From the IMG/VR virus record IMGVR_UViG_3300042507_005041, positions 1 through 64,000 of that record: a DNA stretch of 64,000 nt; one strand, given 5' to 3'. This document shows positions 50,205-57,838 of the stretch, piece after piece. The stretch's first letter is position 1. Each line of letters begins with the position of its first letter. Source of the DNA: a virus. The notes under the pieces are model-generated. The model saw only the letters and a list, made by a program, of their open reading frames with translations. It ran no database searches and was not told the DNA's origin. The position numbers were made by a program, and so were the translations under genes.

Positions 50205-50229
50205 AAAAACCGGGGACTTGCGTCCCCGG
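50205..50229 (-). terminator. Intrinsic terminator
   Basis: Perfect 8-bp CCGGGGAC/GTCCCCGG hairpin with a 4-base loop, followed on the minus strand by TTTTT. Ends the transcript of the 50267-50611 gene. Confidence 0.8.
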
Positions 50230-50266
50230 CTCTCGTTTGTTGTGACTGTTAGATTTAACTTACCAC

Positions 50267-50611
50267 TCAGTTGGTAAGCATTACCCAAAGGTCATACATT
50301 TTTGTGTCTTCGTTGAAAAGTGAAGACGATGATACGCAGAGATTGTCTTTCTTAGCACGGCTGTAGAATGACAGTCTAAGCGACTCAAGCTGCTTCTTGT
50401 TGGTGATGGGTACATTGACATGAGCCCATACGTTGCGGTTAACAAGGAGCTGTGAGTACATGTTAGTGATTACTGGGTTTGCACGGCGTCCTCTGCCAGA
50501 GTTGACTGGTGGTTCACCTTTGATGAACGTCAGCAACTTGGTAGGTTCTGCAACTGCAAACTTACGTGGATTGTTCATGATTTGAGTTTCGATACTCTCG
50601 ATAATAGCCAT
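50267..50611 (-). CDS. Hypothetical protein
   Basis: 114 residues, AAGGAGAAT before the ATG. Basic central part (GRGRRANPVITNMY) and KKQLESLRLSFYSRAKKDN. Possible nucleic-acid binder. No family recognised. Confidence 0.55.
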   Translation of the reverse strand: MAIIESIETQIMNNPRKFAVAEPTKLLTFIKGEPPVNSGRGRRANPVITNMYSQLLVNRNVWAHVNVPITNKKQLESLRLSFYSRAKKDNLCVSSSSLFNEDTKMYDLWVMLTN

Positions 50612-50660
50612 TGCTATTCTCCTTATTTAAGAATTGACAATTGTCAAACTTTTGTAGATA

Positions 50661-51536
50661 CTACACTCTTGCTTTGATGTTCCAGTTTAATAGTCTTCCA
50701 CTTGAAAAGTGTAAGATCCAGCTGGCAAATAAAGCGTTAACTGCTGGGTTCATTAGATCTTTAGGTTCATAACCAAATTGTTCTCTTAATGTTTTAAACC
50801 ATGAAGAGTTGATTTGTAGTAGACCTGAGTCATATGACCCATTAGAGTTGAGTGTCCAAACTATTTTGCCATTTTCCCAAATTGCGTTGACAGCTCCAGG
50901 ATTACATCTGGATTCACGCCAAGCAATATAAGAAAAGACTTTAGTTGGAAGAGCATACTTCTTAAAGGTTTCCTCAAACTGAGGACAGTAGAACTGTTCA
51001 CCTACAGGAAGCTTGACTCTTAGTGTGGTATTTTTTTTAGCTTTGAGATAGGTATTGTTTTTAACACAACCCCATCCATTGAAGCCAACGGCTGGACGAT
51101 AGAATGGCTTATTGTTAAGCCTATCTTCTAAGGTTCTGAACTCATTGGTTTGCCAGCCAAATACCGCAATGCGGTTAGCCACAACGATCTGTTGAAGAAC
51201 AGTCGCTTTGGAAGGATGAGAAGCAAATTGTTTGCCACCATAGCCTTCCCATGTGGATCTAGCAATTCCAAGTCCACCGCCCCAATTGCCTCCGTCTTGC
51301 CAATTCTGGCCAGTCTCGCATTGGGCTACCTTCTTCCAATACTTAATGGACGGTCCCATTTTAAATTTGACCGTTTTCCATTTAGTAGGAGTAGTGGGTA
51401 GGGTGGTACTTCGGGGCTCGGAAGATGACTCCGAGACACCTCCAACATCTGTAGCAGATGCTTGAATTGCTGTTGCTGGAATTACACCAGCTATTGCCAC
51501 CATGAGTGACAATAATATATTTCGTATGTTGCGCAT
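50661..51536 (-). CDS. Secreted two-domain lytic transglycosylase (Rpf-like plus SLT-like)
   Basis: 291 residues. Signal peptide (LLSLMVAIAGVIPATAIQA). Residues 65-140 are the Rpf/transglycosylase-like domain: YWKKVAQCETGQNW with E74 as the expected acid, then GGGLGIARSTWEGYGG. A second lysozyme-like module at about 210-275 has YIAWRESRCNPGAV (Glu) and YDSGLLQINSSW. Rpf enzymes cleave actinobacterial peptidoglycan. The exported form suggests action from outside, or wall remodelling in infection. A ~180-base leader precedes it. Confidence 0.85.
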   Translation of the reverse strand: MRNIRNILLSLMVAIAGVIPATAIQASATDVGGVSESSSEPRSTTLPTTPTKWKTVKFKMGPSIKYWKKVAQCETGQNWQDGGNWGGGLGIARSTWEGYGGKQFASHPSKATVLQQIVVANRIAVFGWQTNEFRTLEDRLNNKPFYRPAVGFNGWGCVKNNTYLKAKKNTTLRVKLPVGEQFYCPQFEETFKKYALPTKVFSYIAWRESRCNPGAVNAIWENGKIVWTLNSNGSYDSGLLQINSSWFKTLREQFGYEPKDLMNPAVNALFASWILHFSSGRLLNWNIKARV

Positions 51537-51720
51537 GGTATCGCTCCTTTCGTGTGGGTTTGAGACTTACGTCTCATTAGCAAACGCGCAGGTTGCGAAA
51601 CCGAAGATTGCACGGACAAATACGAGATGCCCGTAACATTGGCAGGATTGCCTCTCCGACTTCGTAGATATGACTATCTATTTAGGTTAGGGATGTTTCC
51701 CCTGCCCATTGTATGTGGGC
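51537..51720 (-). ncRNA. Long structured 5' leader of the Rpf-like gene
   Basis: About 180 bases between the predicted transcription start (about 51720) and ATG 51536. Contains GCCCA/TGGGC, GGG/CCC, GGCAATCCTGCC and GAGAC/GTCTC hairpins. Host rpf genes are often under c-di-AMP (ydaO) riboswitches; I see a GGGGAAAC element but not the full consensus, so a riboswitch is only a hypothesis. Confidence 0.4.
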
Positions 51721-51727
51721 ATAGTAT

Positions 51728-51736
51728 ATTATATCA
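51728..51736 (-). promoter_or_regulatory. Extended -10 promoter (TGATATAAT) of the Rpf-like gene
   Basis: Perfect TGATATAAT on the minus strand without a convincing -35. Start predicted near 51720, giving the long leader. Confidence 0.55.
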
Positions 51737-51834
51737 TGTTTTTTGTAGTGTGGTTGTTTATTCAACAGTTTCTTCCTCCAGTTATAGACCGATGGTCTGT
51801 TAATGGAAAAAGGAATACATACTCTTAAAGAGTG

Positions 51835-51873
51835 ATCCCCCGGAGAACCACTGGTGGGCGATTCCCGGGGGAT
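51835..51873. terminator. GC-rich hairpin
   Basis: ATCCCCCGG/CCGGGGGAT stem with inner CCAC/GTGG. It ends the transcript of the HTH gene or isolates the Rpf promoter; the minus-strand tail is not U-rich. Confidence 0.5.
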
Positions 51874-51975
51874 AAACACTAAGACATTGTACTCCTGCGC
51901 CTCGTAATATTTTATCACGATCCTAAGATAGTACCGTTAAATTAAAATATCACTCAGTTTTAGAAGACTTTAAAA

Positions 51976-52224
51976 TTACTGGATGTCGTCAAATGTCATA
52001 CTGTTATTGCTGTCTTGGCCAGCAGAGTTAGACATAGGTGGATGAATTTTATATACGCCTCTACGAACTTGAGAGAATCGAGAAGGATTCTTTCGGATGT
52101 AGAGATAAACGTTTTGAACAGTGCAGTCAACTTCTTGTGCAAGCTGAGCAACAGTAACTTCAGTTCCATCGTTGTACTTGGAATTGATGAGCTGTTCAAT
52201 CGCATTTGTTTTTCCTCTTGGCAT
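51976..52224 (-). CDS. Small helix-turn-helix protein
   Basis: 82 residues. VTVAQLAQEVDCTVQNVYLY is a clear HTH, followed by VRRGVYKIHPP, a wing-like strand also seen in the 54104 protein. A regulator is likely; target unknown. Confidence 0.65.
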   Translation of the reverse strand: MPRGKTNAIEQLINSKYNDGTEVTVAQLAQEVDCTVQNVYLYIRKNPSRFSQVRRGVYKIHPPMSNSAGQDSNNSMTFDDIQ

Positions 52225-52411
52225 TTTGATACTCCTCTATGAGGTTATTTTTCTGATATGGTGGATATATAAAGATATATAATAAAACCTAATAAATAGG
52301 GTGTATATCTAAAATATCTTTAATTTTTTAGATACCACTATTACAAACATATAGAATATATAGTATTAAAAGCTGGAAAGGTGTATAAATACGGGGGTGT
52401 AACAAAAATTG

Positions 52412-52657
52412 TTAAGTTAAGACGATTCCTCGAGTTTCACAAAGAACCTGAAAAGCTTCTTTGATGTTGTCGAAGGATTCGTGAAGAGACTTGAGTCCCT
52501 CATAAAGAGACTGCAAGTTGTCTTGGTTGGAAGGTACAAGAGGTTGAAGCAGGATAGCTTGGTGGTACTTTTTAAATACATCTTCAAAGCTTGATAGTAT
52601 GTTAAGATACTCAGCTTCTAGCTTCATACCTTCTTTGGTTAGTTCTGGGGAACTCAT
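52412..52657 (-). CDS. Hypothetical helical protein
   Basis: 81 residues, acidic helical (LQSLYEGLKSLHESFDNIKE). Preceded by a hairpin AGCCTTGG/CCAAGGCT and TTTTATTTTATAAAGG. No family recognised. Confidence 0.5.
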   Translation of the reverse strand: MSSPELTKEGMKLEAEYLNILSSFEDVFKKYHQAILLQPLVPSNQDNLQSLYEGLKSLHESFDNIKEAFQVLCETRGIVLT

Positions 52658-52846
52658 AATAATCTACTGCCTTTATAAAATAAAAAGGATGAACCAGCCT
52701 TGACCAGTGTGCTGGTAGGCCAAGGCTAGTTCCACTTAAGCTTCCACTACAATGTGACACTGAGAAGGGTGTGAACTCAGGAGCTAAATAAGGAGGGTGT
52801 ATGTAGCTCTATTGTAGTTTTAGGCTTGAATGTTTCCTAGGGTTTT
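52658..52846. other. Gene-free region with hairpin
   Basis: Contains AGCCTTG/CAAGGCT at about 52693-52730, followed on the minus strand by a T-rich run; a terminator or mRNA-stabilising hairpin. No credible gene. Confidence 0.4.
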
Positions 52847-53083
52847 TTAAGAACTATACAGTTCTATAGTGTCTAATATATCATCGATCTTTTGGATCGT
52901 GTGTTTAATCATTTGTTCGTCTTCTGTCTTATTGTTAGAATAAAAGGCGTTCGTGAGGATCAGTTTTAAAGAAGCTTGATGGGATAACAGAGCTTTGTTT
53001 ATGATTTGTACTGATTCAGAATCGCGGAAAAATGATATGGGTGTACGTAATACGGGTATGTCTGTTTGGTCTATATTGTTCAT
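52847..53083 (-). CDS. Hypothetical helical protein
   Basis: 78 residues, acidic C-terminus (IQKIDDILDTIELYSS). No family recognised. Confidence 0.45.
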   Translation of the reverse strand: MNNIDQTDIPVLRTPISFFRDSESVQIINKALLSHQASLKLILTNAFYSNNKTEDEQMIKHTIQKIDDILDTIELYSS

Positions 53084-53124
53084 TATAACTCTCTAATCAT
53101 GCCAAATTCGCGCGATTATTTTTT

Positions 53125-53367
53125 TTAAAATGGATCTACTGACGTATATTCTGATTGAATCGCATAGAATTGGGTAAGGGCTGGAAGTACTCTTTGATCT
53201 AACCACTGGGTCTGTTTCAAGAACATCTTGATAACATCTCCATTAGCTTCTGTGAACCATTGGGTAGGATCAAATGACTGGAGTGTCGTAGCTAAAGTAT
53301 AGGCTACTTGTCGCCAATCCGTTTCCGGATCGCCGGACAAATAATCTGAGATATCTACGTCTGTCAT
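53125..53367 (-). CDS. Hypothetical protein
   Basis: 80 residues, acidic start MTDVDISDYLSGDPETDWRQ, then helices. Overlaps the membrane-protein gene by 4 bases (ATGA). No family recognised. Confidence 0.5.
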   Translation of the reverse strand: MTDVDISDYLSGDPETDWRQVAYTLATTLQSFDPTQWFTEANGDVIKMFLKQTQWLDQRVLPALTQFYAIQSEYTSVDPF

Positions 53368-53654
53368 ACGGGTACGACTCTTTCGTTAGTAGGGGTAATA
53401 TATAGATACAGGATGTATGCCATAAGGAGACTAGCCGTGGCCATGCCTAGGGTTGTGTATAGAGCAGCTGATGTCATTCCGTTTGAGACGAGGAATGCTA
53501 CTACTGGTAGGGTAATAAATAGATCGAGAATGAGGTCGCCGGCAAGAAAACCAAGTGTAAGGATTCTAAGCTTTCTAAGGAAATCTTTATCTTTAACTTT
53601 GTTATTAATCTTACCTAGGATGCGTCCAATAGATCTACAATACTTCTTTAACAT
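53364..53654 (-). CDS. Membrane protein
   Basis: 96 residues: basic N-terminus and two transmembrane segments (GDLILDLFITLPVVAFLVSN; AALYTTLGMATASLLMAYIL). No family recognised. Confidence 0.6.
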   Translation of the reverse strand: MLKKYCRSIGRILGKINNKVKDKDFLRKLRILTLGFLAGDLILDLFITLPVVAFLVSNGMTSAALYTTLGMATASLLMAYILYLYITPTNERVVPV

Positions 53655-54042
53655 GCTATGTCTTTCGTAAGGGGGATAATGTCTTAATCTTTTCTTTTAT
53701 ATAATCTATGATTGATGAGGCATAATAAGGGGATAGTTATGTTGGGGATATGTTTCTATATATGGGGAATAATATAATAAGATATCCCCAGGTAGGGGTG
53801 TGGATAATGTGGATAAGTATAACCTTGTATATGTTTTGTATGGGTTCCCCCCTGCAAAAGGTCAACTTTTATGTTTCTATTAACAAAAAAGGTTAACCTC
53901 TGAGGCAAAAAGTATCTATGAAGGTATACCTATAGAGTTGTATATTACCTCTATGCATAGGTAAATAGGATGTTTTTTAGTGCGGCGATTCTCGCCCTAG
54001 AATTAAAAAATATAATATTATTTTATTCATAGGGGCCAACGG
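53655..54042. other. 388-base AT-rich non-coding region
   Basis: No credible gene. Contains the palindrome GGCGATTCTCGCC (53984-53996), repeated at 54448, several ATAT/TATA stretches and a G-rich tract with GTGGATAATGTGGATAAG. Probably regulatory for the 53364-53654 operon. Confidence 0.4.
53984..53996. repeat. GGCGATTCTCGCC palindrome, copy 1
   Basis: Inverted repeat GGCGA-TTC-TCGCC. A second copy (GGCGATTCTCGCT) lies at 54448-54460; both follow an intrinsic terminator on the minus strand, so an operator in the leader of the next gene is plausible. Confidence 0.45.
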
Positions 54043-54083
54043 AAAAAGCCGGAGTAGGTGACCACCATACCTACTACCGGCTT
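54043..54083 (-). terminator. Intrinsic terminator
   Basis: AGCCGG(A)GTAGGT/ACCTACT(A)CCGGCT hairpin followed on the minus strand by TTTTT. Ends the 54104-54319 transcript. Confidence 0.8.
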
Positions 54084-54103
54084 ATCCTGCCCGCTAGACT
54101 TGT

Positions 54104-54319
54104 TCACACTTTCAGTGTTATATCGTACATTCTTTTAAAATCTCTTCTCATTGGATGTAGAGCTGACTCTGTTCCGTGAGTGATGTACATTGGGCCTTTA
54201 ATTGTCGGAGGGGGGACAATCTTGTAAACGCCCGACTTGGCTCTTTCAACTGTAAATCCTAACCGGGTTAATTCAGTCAGGACTTTCTTCATTGCTGAGG
54301 ATTGGTGTTGCCGAGGCAT
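54104..54319 (-). CDS. HicA-like small protein
   Basis: 71 residues. LGFTVERAKSGVYKIVPP then YITHGTESALHPMRRDFKRM resembles the dsRBD-like HicA mRNA-interferase fold as it occurs alone in actinophages. No HicB antitoxin is adjacent, and the conserved catalytic GSH His is not obvious, so it may be an RNA- or DNA-binding protein only. Confidence 0.5.
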   Translation of the reverse strand: MPRQHQSSAMKKVLTELTRLGFTVERAKSGVYKIVPPPTIKGPMYITHGTESALHPMRRDFKRMYDITLKV

Positions 54320-54363
54320 AGTCTTGATATTCTCCTTGGTGTGTGTCTAATGCTGACGGTATA

Positions 54364-54392
54364 ACTATATCAGTTGTTTCGCTGGCATGCAA
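54364..54392 (-). promoter_or_regulatory. Sigma-70-like promoter of the HicA-like gene
   Basis: Minus strand TTGCAT, 17 bases, TATAGT, with TGA before the -10. About 45 bases upstream of ATG 54319. Confidence 0.6.
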
Positions 54393-54447
54393 CACCTAGC
54401 GGATAATATTTCGCTCGAATCGATGTTAAAATTGTCATTTTAAATTG

Positions 54448-54460
54448 GGCGATTCTCGCT
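54448..54460. repeat. GGCGATTCTCGC palindrome, copy 2
   Basis: Second copy of the element at 53984, with one end base changed (GGCGATTCTCGCT). Located between the 54478 terminator and the promoter at 54364. Confidence 0.45.
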
Positions 54461-54470
54461 CTATAGGAAA

Positions 54471-54519
54471 AAATAAAAAGAACAATGTATACACCACATT
54501 GGATGCATACACTGTTCTT
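54471..54519 (-). terminator. Intrinsic terminator
   Basis: AAGAACA-TGTAT/ATACA-TGTTCTT hairpin followed on the minus strand by TTTTTATTTTTT. Ends the 54530-54781 transcript. Confidence 0.75.
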
Positions 54520-54529
54520 ATTTATGATT

Positions 54530-54781
54530 TTAATTAAAGGTAATAGGTCGTTCTCTAACGAATCGAATACGCTTAGATTGTATGAGCTTGTCAACACAAT
54601 CGTCACAGATGATTGCTGCGTATTCATTCAAGTCAAAGACTGAGCCGTAGTCACCATGGATGAACACACCGCACGCACCATCGAGGTTAGTGGTCGAATC
54701 GTTATCCACAAGTTTTTCTTTCCAGAGGTATAGAACAGCTTTCTCACAGATCATACATGGCGTTAGTGGTGGCCTAGCCAT
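54530..54781 (-). CDS. Small zinc-binding protein
   Basis: 83 residues. TPCMICEKAVLYL and IICDDCVDKLIQ form a CxxC...CxxC site; basic end (RIRFVRERP). One-base overlap with the upstream gene. Confidence 0.6.
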   Translation of the reverse strand: MARPPLTPCMICEKAVLYLWKEKLVDNDSTTNLDGACGVFIHGDYGSVFDLNEYAAIICDDCVDKLIQSKRIRFVRERPITFN

Positions 54782-54987
54782 TACTTTCTACCTTCTAACA
54801 ACTTACCAAGGTGGTTGATTGCATTTTCTGTGACTACTGGGTCATTCATTTGAAGACTTGCGTAGATGGTTTCAAGAAACTTGTAAAGTGTTTCCTTGCT
54901 GGTTTTGTATGTGTCGAGTACAAGCTTGTAGCTTTCAATCAGCTCTTGTTGCTTTGTAATGATTTCTGATTCTGTTAGTGTGGACAT
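54781..54987 (-). CDS. Small helical protein
   Basis: 68 residues, predicted coiled (SYKLVLDTYKTSKETLYKFL). AAGGAG before the ATG. No family recognised. Confidence 0.5.
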   Translation of the reverse strand: MSTLTESEIITKQQELIESYKLVLDTYKTSKETLYKFLETIYASLQMNDPVVTENAINHLGKLLEGRK

Positions 54988-55256
54988 GTGTGCTCCTTGT
55001 TTTTTTTTTGTATGAATAAAAAAATATTTATATGTGTTTATATAGATCTTGAGTGGTATACTGATAGAACATTACGTGTAGGCATACCAGCTACACTATT
55101 TTATGCCAGTTATCTATCAATCTGGACACGTCATTTCACTTACTACGATGCATTCTGTAATAAGATATCTCCTATTACCAACATAGTTGTTGTAGCCACC
55201 TGTCGCGAGCAGATGTTTCGGACACGTGCAGCCCGCATGGTTGGTGTAAATTAAAA

Positions 55257-55356
55257 GATAATCATTCAACTATAAGTGTTTCATGTCCAAAAAACTATAT
55301 GTACTTTGTCGTTCTAAGATCTCCTTAGACACCATGCTTATAGCTAAATGATTATC
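55257..55356 (-). ncRNA. Structured RNA closed by a 10-bp stem
   Basis: GATAATCATT/AATGATTATC closes the element, followed by CTATAAG/CTTATAG; a TAAG/CTTA-type hairpin lies inside. Same architecture as the units at 33.5 kb. Adjacent to the tRNA-like sequence at 55361. Strand assumed from neighbours. Confidence 0.45.
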
Positions 55357-55360
55357 CTAG

Positions 55361-55439
55361 TGGGTGTGATAGGATTCGAACCTACTCATGTACTTGTTGT
55401 TTCCCGCCAAGGCACAACGCGTCTACCCTCCAGGCACCC
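55361..55439 (-). tRNA. Degenerate tRNA-like sequence with a 13-base anticodon loop
   Basis: T arm GTAGG-TTCGAAT-CCTAT and acceptor GGGTG/CACCC (two mismatches at the inner end), A73. The D region GGAGGGTAGAC is tRNA-like. GTTGT/ACAAC would form the anticodon stem but encloses 13 bases (GCCTTGGCGGGAA). Possibly a pseudo-tRNA or an expanded-loop tRNA. Confidence 0.4.
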
Positions 55440-55621
55440 GTGGTAGCATATTTGATTAGAATTGTCTCCATATGCTAGGGAGATATTTAAGTTACCGCTA
55501 ATCATGCGGGTTGGTATCGTCGGTTAGGACATTCTTGCATACCAGCAAAAGGATTTTCCCCACTAACCGTGCGGGTGGTCAGTTTAGCGACGTGACCAGG
55601 TCGTTTCCTAGGAGGAAAGGG

Positions 55622-56623
55622 TTAGAATGGATCTTCTTCTGACTTTGCGTCTGAAGAAACCACGCTTGTCTGTTCTGCAACAGCTGAGTTGGACCAAAGA
55701 TCGCAAGCAACATTCTCACCATTGACTGCAAGAGTAAAGCGACCACAAGGTGCATTTACTGGGTCATAGGTATTCTGAGGTGTTTGCGAGTTGTTCTTCT
55801 CAACCTTGATACGCTGCTGTGAACCGGACCAGTTAGAAGCCCACTGACGTGAAAGTGCAAGGAGATCCTTACGCTTCTCTTCTGCTTCTTTCACCTTTGC
55901 CTGTGGGAGCTCACTGATCTTTTGACCCAAGATATGGGCTTCAAGACGCAACGAGTATACACGCTGGAAGGTATCTACTGCAGCATCGACCAAGTTCAAG
56001 AAACCTTGACCTGTGCGAGACTTTTCGCGGTTGGTAGTACCAAGCTCGAATGCAGTAACTGGAACACCGGTCTGGTGCTGATATGCAGCAACAATACGAC
56101 CTGGATTCTTGATGCCACTTGTGACGTCAACTGCTCCTGCGGTACGGAATGCATTGATTGCATGCTTGATGCCTTCTTCTGAAGCACCGAACTGCTGGAA
56201 GAACAATGGCATACCAGCTGAGTAGTTCATACCCATTGCAGCAAGCGACTCTTCGAACTTTGAACGCTCGACAGAATCACCAACGAATGCATGCAAGAGG
56301 TCAATGAGACTCATCTTATTGCCGTCGATTGTGACAAACACGTCAAGCTTGACAGGGTTCATAACGCCGGTAACGAGGAGGTATTCCTTGCCGGTGTATG
56401 GGCTTGCTTGACGAAGAACGGACAAACGTGACAAAGAAGCTTCACGCAAGGTAACTTCTGCAGGAACTTCGACGCCATTGACGGTGCCGGTGAACTTGAC
56501 AGTCTTACCGAGAGCAAGCGACTGAGTACGTGCTACTGACTGGAGGTTGTCGATATTCTCAGCGATTGCAGAGAAAAGATCACCAGAAAGGCCGAACTTG
56601 TCGAGGATGGATGGATTGGACAT
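55622..56623 (-). CDS. Protein with SSB-like acidic C-terminal tail
   Basis: 333 residues. Helical start (DKFGLSGDLFSAIAENIDNL), beta-rich KTVKFTGTVNGVEVPAEVTL, helical middle, and a Cys-containing end. The last residues SSDAKSEEDPF mimic the SSB partner-binding tip (acidic then Pro-Phe). Higher GC than the 12-50 kb genes. A replication, recombination or ssDNA-binding role is inferred from the tail only. Confidence 0.5.
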   Translation of the reverse strand: MSNPSILDKFGLSGDLFSAIAENIDNLQSVARTQSLALGKTVKFTGTVNGVEVPAEVTLREASLSRLSVLRQASPYTGKEYLLVTGVMNPVKLDVFVTIDGNKMSLIDLLHAFVGDSVERSKFEESLAAMGMNYSAGMPLFFQQFGASEEGIKHAINAFRTAGAVDVTSGIKNPGRIVAAYQHQTGVPVTAFELGTTNREKSRTGQGFLNLVDAAVDTFQRVYSLRLEAHILGQKISELPQAKVKEAEEKRKDLLALSRQWASNWSGSQQRIKVEKNNSQTPQNTYDPVNAPCGRFTLAVNGENVACDLWSNSAVAEQTSVVSSDAKSEEDPF

Positions 56624-56723
56624 GTGGATTATCTCCTATTTATTATTGATGTATTTGGTTTGTGTGCTATGTGATAAAAGGTATATATATTTTTATACCT
56701 TTATTTTTGTAGTTACCGCTGAA

Positions 56724-56975
56724 TTATGCTTCAGGGGCCGTTTCAGAGGCCGGCGATGATTCCGTTTCCTCTTCTTCTGCTGGACGTACTTCGCGATAAC
56801 CTTCTGCAATTGCTGTTACGAGTGTCTTTGTGACGCTGGTTGTTGCATTAGGTGTTGCTTTGATAGTGTCCACAGTCTTTTCTGTGATGATGCCAGTTGC
56901 AGAGATTGTCTTGGCGGTCATTTTGCCAAGGAACTTTGCAGCTTTTGCTGTTGCGGGCTTCTTTTCTGTTTTCAT
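56724..56975 (-). CDS. Small Ala/Thr-rich protein
   Basis: 83 residues: basic, Ala-rich N-terminus (PATAKAAKFLGKMTAKTISA), then an acidic Glu/Ser-rich tail. Possibly nucleic-acid binding. No family recognised. Confidence 0.5.
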   Translation of the reverse strand: MKTEKKPATAKAAKFLGKMTAKTISATGIITEKTVDTIKATPNATTSVTKTLVTAIAEGYREVRPAEEEETESSPASETAPEA

Positions 56976-56992
56976 TTCTTATTTCTTTCTTG

Positions 56993-57070
56993 TTAGTATG
57001 TGTCGTTGTTGCTACCAGGAAGTAGCATTTCTAATAGTGCTGAGAGCAAATCTGCTATCCAGTCAAACAT
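56993..57070 (-). CDS. Tiny amphipathic peptide
   Basis: 25 residues: MFDWIADLLSALLEMLLPGS then NNDTY, an acidic amphipathic helix. AAGGAT lies before the ATG and leader motif copy 2 is 12 bases upstream of that, so it looks translated. Could insert into membranes. Confidence 0.5.
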   Translation of the reverse strand: MFDWIADLLSALLEMLLPGSNNDTY

Positions 57071-57081
57071 AATTATCCTTT

Positions 57082-57094
57082 CCCTTCTATTTTG
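57082..57094 (-). promoter_or_regulatory. Leader motif copy 2 (CAAAATAGAAGGG)
   Basis: Second copy, just upstream of the 25-residue peptide gene; here it almost overlaps the ribosome site. Confidence 0.5.
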
Positions 57095-57134
57095 TGTTTA
57101 ATTGTTTAAGAACAAAAAAAAGATAGGGATGACC

Positions 57135-57254
57135 CTAATCGCGCCAACGACTAGGAAGGTTTCCTGAGCCATTGGAGCGATTAAAGTTCACCATTATGTA
57201 CACTGATAGCATGAATGCGTAACATGTTACGAATCCAAGCATGAACATTGCCAT
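57135..57254 (-). CDS. Small membrane protein
   Basis: 39 residues: MAMFMLGFVTCYAFMLSVYI then a basic Asn/Gly tail ending WRD. It starts inside the end of the 57257-57559 transcript (spacing 2 bases). Confidence 0.45.
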   Translation of the reverse strand: MAMFMLGFVTCYAFMLSVYIMVNFNRSNGSGNLPSRWRD

Positions 57255-57256
57255 TG

Positions 57257-57559
57257 TTATACCAGATCCAATTCGTATAATTGCGTGTGCTTGTTATACC
57301 ATTCGACCATAGTGGTTGAGTGTTCACGCAAACGCTTAGAGTGTTCAATGTTATAGTTGACGCATTCTTTGAAGTATGCAGTGCCATCCATAAGTTGAAT
57401 ATTTACGCGATTGTAAAGGCTGTGGTCAATGATCATGAGAACATTTGAGTCCATGTTGACTCGGATATATGCTTGACCACCGTTATGGTGATACAAGCGA
57501 TTCTCCTTGGCAGCAAGATCGATAAGTTCTAATGATTGCATGTATGTAATTTCAGTCAT
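57257..57559 (-). CDS. Hypothetical protein
   Basis: 100 residues: DLAAKENRLYHHNGGQAYIR ... VNIQLMDGTAYFKECVNYNI, mixed alpha/beta. AAAGGAAAT before the ATG. No family recognised. Confidence 0.5.
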   Translation of the reverse strand: MTEITYMQSLELIDLAAKENRLYHHNGGQAYIRVNMDSNVLMIIDHSLYNRVNIQLMDGTAYFKECVNYNIEHSKRLREHSTTMVEWYNKHTQLYELDLV

Positions 57560-57561
57560 GA

Positions 57562-57660
57562 TTATTTCCTTTTGAAGTATGATTCGCGTGCCCAGTTGCC
57601 GGTGTAAAGACCGACGACAAAGAACACTGTTGTAATTCCAGCAATAATGTGCTTACGCAT
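57562..57660 (-). CDS. Tiny membrane protein
   Basis: 32 residues: MRKHIIAGITTVFFVVGLYT then a basic tail. Overlaps the end of the 57653-57838 gene by 8 bases; AAGGAG upstream. Confidence 0.5.
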   Translation of the reverse strand: MRKHIIAGITTVFFVVGLYTGNWARESYFKRK

Positions 57661-57838
57661 TTGTTTTCTCCTTGTTGTTATAGTGGTTATAGATGTTCAT
57701 AAACTCATCGCTGGGTTCATGTGGTTTGACTTCTTCTTTCTTTTTGTCATCTTCAAGCCAGGCGATAAGAGCCATAGCTAGAAAGAATCCAGCGGAAAGC
57801 CAGTTCAATCTGTTGTTGATAACTTTTAGTGCTTTCAT
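57653..57838 (-). CDS. Small membrane protein
   Basis: 61 residues: one transmembrane segment (WLSAGFFLAMALIAWL) then a charged tail (EDDKKKEEVKPHEP). AAGGAGAAAA before the ATG. Confidence 0.55.
   Translation of the reverse strand: MKALKVINNRLNWLSAGFFLAMALIAWLEDDKKKEEVKPHEPSDEFMNIYNHYNNKEKTNA

Larger units (their letters stand above)
54988..55621. other. 634-base non-coding region rich in RNA structure
   Basis: Holds a branched element at 55062-55119 (TGATAGA/TCTATCA closing, GTGTAG/CTACAC inside), a closed unit at 55257-55356, the tRNA-like sequence at 55361-55439, and further inverted repeats (AGCATAT/ATATGCT at 55446-55475 region, GGTAT/ATACC). A plus-strand frame at 54988-55254 overlaps these structures and is not credible as a gene. 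Confidence 0.45.

Noticed and set aside
51537-51720. Confident ydaO (c-di-AMP) riboswitch
   Set aside because: Only a GGGGAAAC-like piece matches; the conserved CCGAA and GCTAACCTCG strands are not seen, so it is left as a hypothesis.
51682-51918. Minus-strand 78-codon open frame
   Set aside because: It spans the GC hairpin at 51835, the Rpf promoter at 51728 and the leader, which explain the sequence better.
54988-55254. Plus-strand 88-codon open frame
   Set aside because: It runs against all neighbours, has no ribosome site and overlaps folded RNA; the translation has no sensible composition.
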